Assembly: GCF_000314975.1 (NCBI RefSeq)
Contig: NZ_BAEN01000065.1
Coordinates: 62,001 to 126,000 of the forward strand
DNA length: 64,000 nt
DNA from: Aliiglaciecola lipolytica E3
GTDB lineage: Bacteria; Pseudomonadota; Gammaproteobacteria; Enterobacterales; Alteromonadaceae
Direction: 5' to 3'
Shown: positions 63,584 to 64,000 of the stretch, piece after piece
Layout of the letters: each line of letters opens with the position of its first letter
Position numbering within the stretch: position 1 is the stretch's first letter
Program-made: the position numbers and the translations under genes
The notes under the pieces: generated by a model
What the model saw: only the letters and a program-made list of their open reading frames with translations
Told to the model about the DNA's origin: nothing
The model's database searches: none

Positions 63584-64000
63584 TTATTGCTGAGATACTG
63601 CCAACTCTTCCTTTATTTGTTTAACTGATTTAGCAAATGGAACTGTTTTGTCTATGCTATCGGGTAATGCAGCAATATACTGCCGCGCTAGTTGGATATT
63701 GGCAAAGGATTTTTTGAAAATCACAACGTGCCAGTCTCCTCCAAATCGTTGAGTGGTATACAGCCAGTGACTGTCTTCTAATCCATGTTGTTGGATAAAT
63801 TGCAGAGCAATAGACTCTTCACTCATGGCAGCGAGTTGTAAAACGAACAGATTATCTTGCAAACTTAATATCGGATGTGACTGTAGTTGTTGCTCCGCTG
63901 TGTCATTATCTGTATTTGAGTCTGTGCTATCTTGTCCATCCTCTTGCTTACTTTCATCGTCTTGCTCATTCACATCCTCTTGTTTGGGGGGAGACTCGGT
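63584..64000 (-). CDS. damX: DamX-like cell-division SPOR protein (C-terminal part; 5' end outside window)
   Basis: Only the C-terminal part is in the window; the frame is open to base 64000. An acidic Ser/Asp/Gln-rich stretch precedes a SPOR-type domain at the end: 'NLFVLQLAAMSEESIALQFIQQHGLEDSHWLY', then 'WHVVIFKKSFANIQLARQYIAALP'. SPOR domains bind denuded glycan strands at the septum. Position immediately upstream of dam supports the DamX name. The inner-membrane helix is beyond the right edge. Confidence 0.85.
   Translation of the reverse strand, partial: TESPPKQEDVNEQDDESKQEDGQDSTDSNTDNDTAEQQLQSHPILSLQDNLFVLQLAAMSEESIALQFIQQHGLEDSHWLYTTQRFGGDWHVVIFKKSFANIQLARQYIAALPDSIDKTVPFAKSVKQIKEELAVSQQ

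Overview
The window looks like chromosomal DNA from a marine gammaproteobacterium of the Alteromonadales (Alteromonadaceae-like: Glaciecola, Paraglaciecola, Aliiglaciecola or Alteromonas relatives). The basis is gene content and order: a damX-dam...rpe-trpS block, a thpR/hrpB...mrcB block, a glnK-amtB pair under NtrC/sigma-54-type sites, an argD-astA-astD arginine succinyltransferase operon, a TorF-type porin, a GlyGly-CTERM protease and several DUF families common in this order. The DNA is moderately AT-rich throughout. No phage, integron, CRISPR, tRNA or rRNA was seen. The only repeats are REP/BIME-type palindromes.

Left part (1-9,145). A 5'-truncated DUF4331 secreted protein, a lipoprotein, a TPR protein and a HupE/UreJ-type membrane protein form a same-strand cluster ending in a terminator. 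A cassette of three very small membrane or exported proteins follows (DUF6868, an exported protein of about 104 aa, and a 57-aa two-helix protein), closed by a bidirectional terminator. Then come a lipoprotein M3 peptidase (Dcp-like), a small beta-barrel-like outer membrane protein and a histidine phosphatase.

9,161-23,333. purU, thpR and hrpB, then a secreted ADAM/reprolysin-like metalloprotease lying between hrpB and mrcB (PBP1B), which are neighbours in E. coli. Next is an orphan TonB/TolA-like protein, then glnK-amtB with a recognisable nitrogen-control promoter, then gamma-glutamyltransferase and a DyP peroxidase.

23,383-33,624 (all on the minus strand). A compact three-gene membrane module of unknown function (a two-TM protein, a solute-binding-like periplasmic protein, and a polytopic protein with a duplicated domain) flanked on both sides by REP/BIME palindromes. 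Then a class III adenylate cyclase, hemL, pyrB, and a secreted GlyGly-CTERM metalloprotease overlapping a small lipoprotein gene.

33,828-47,667. ScsB/DsbD-type disulfide reductase, an exported thioredoxin-fold protein and an exported RidA protein; a TetR regulator divergent from an RND efflux pair with a candidate operator between them; a 38-aa membrane ORF overlapping a DUF2982 gene; a large 7TMR-DISM hybrid histidine kinase; and an exported PQQ-type sugar dehydrogenase-like protein.

47,796-64,000. parC, a RecQ-family helicase whose 3' end carries a 32-bp palindrome that may terminate the convergent gene, a DUF1338 metalloenzyme downstream of astD-astA-argD, an HDOD protein, pabA, trpS, rpe, a TorF-like porin, two small genes (one DUF2970), dam, and the C-terminal part of damX at the right edge.
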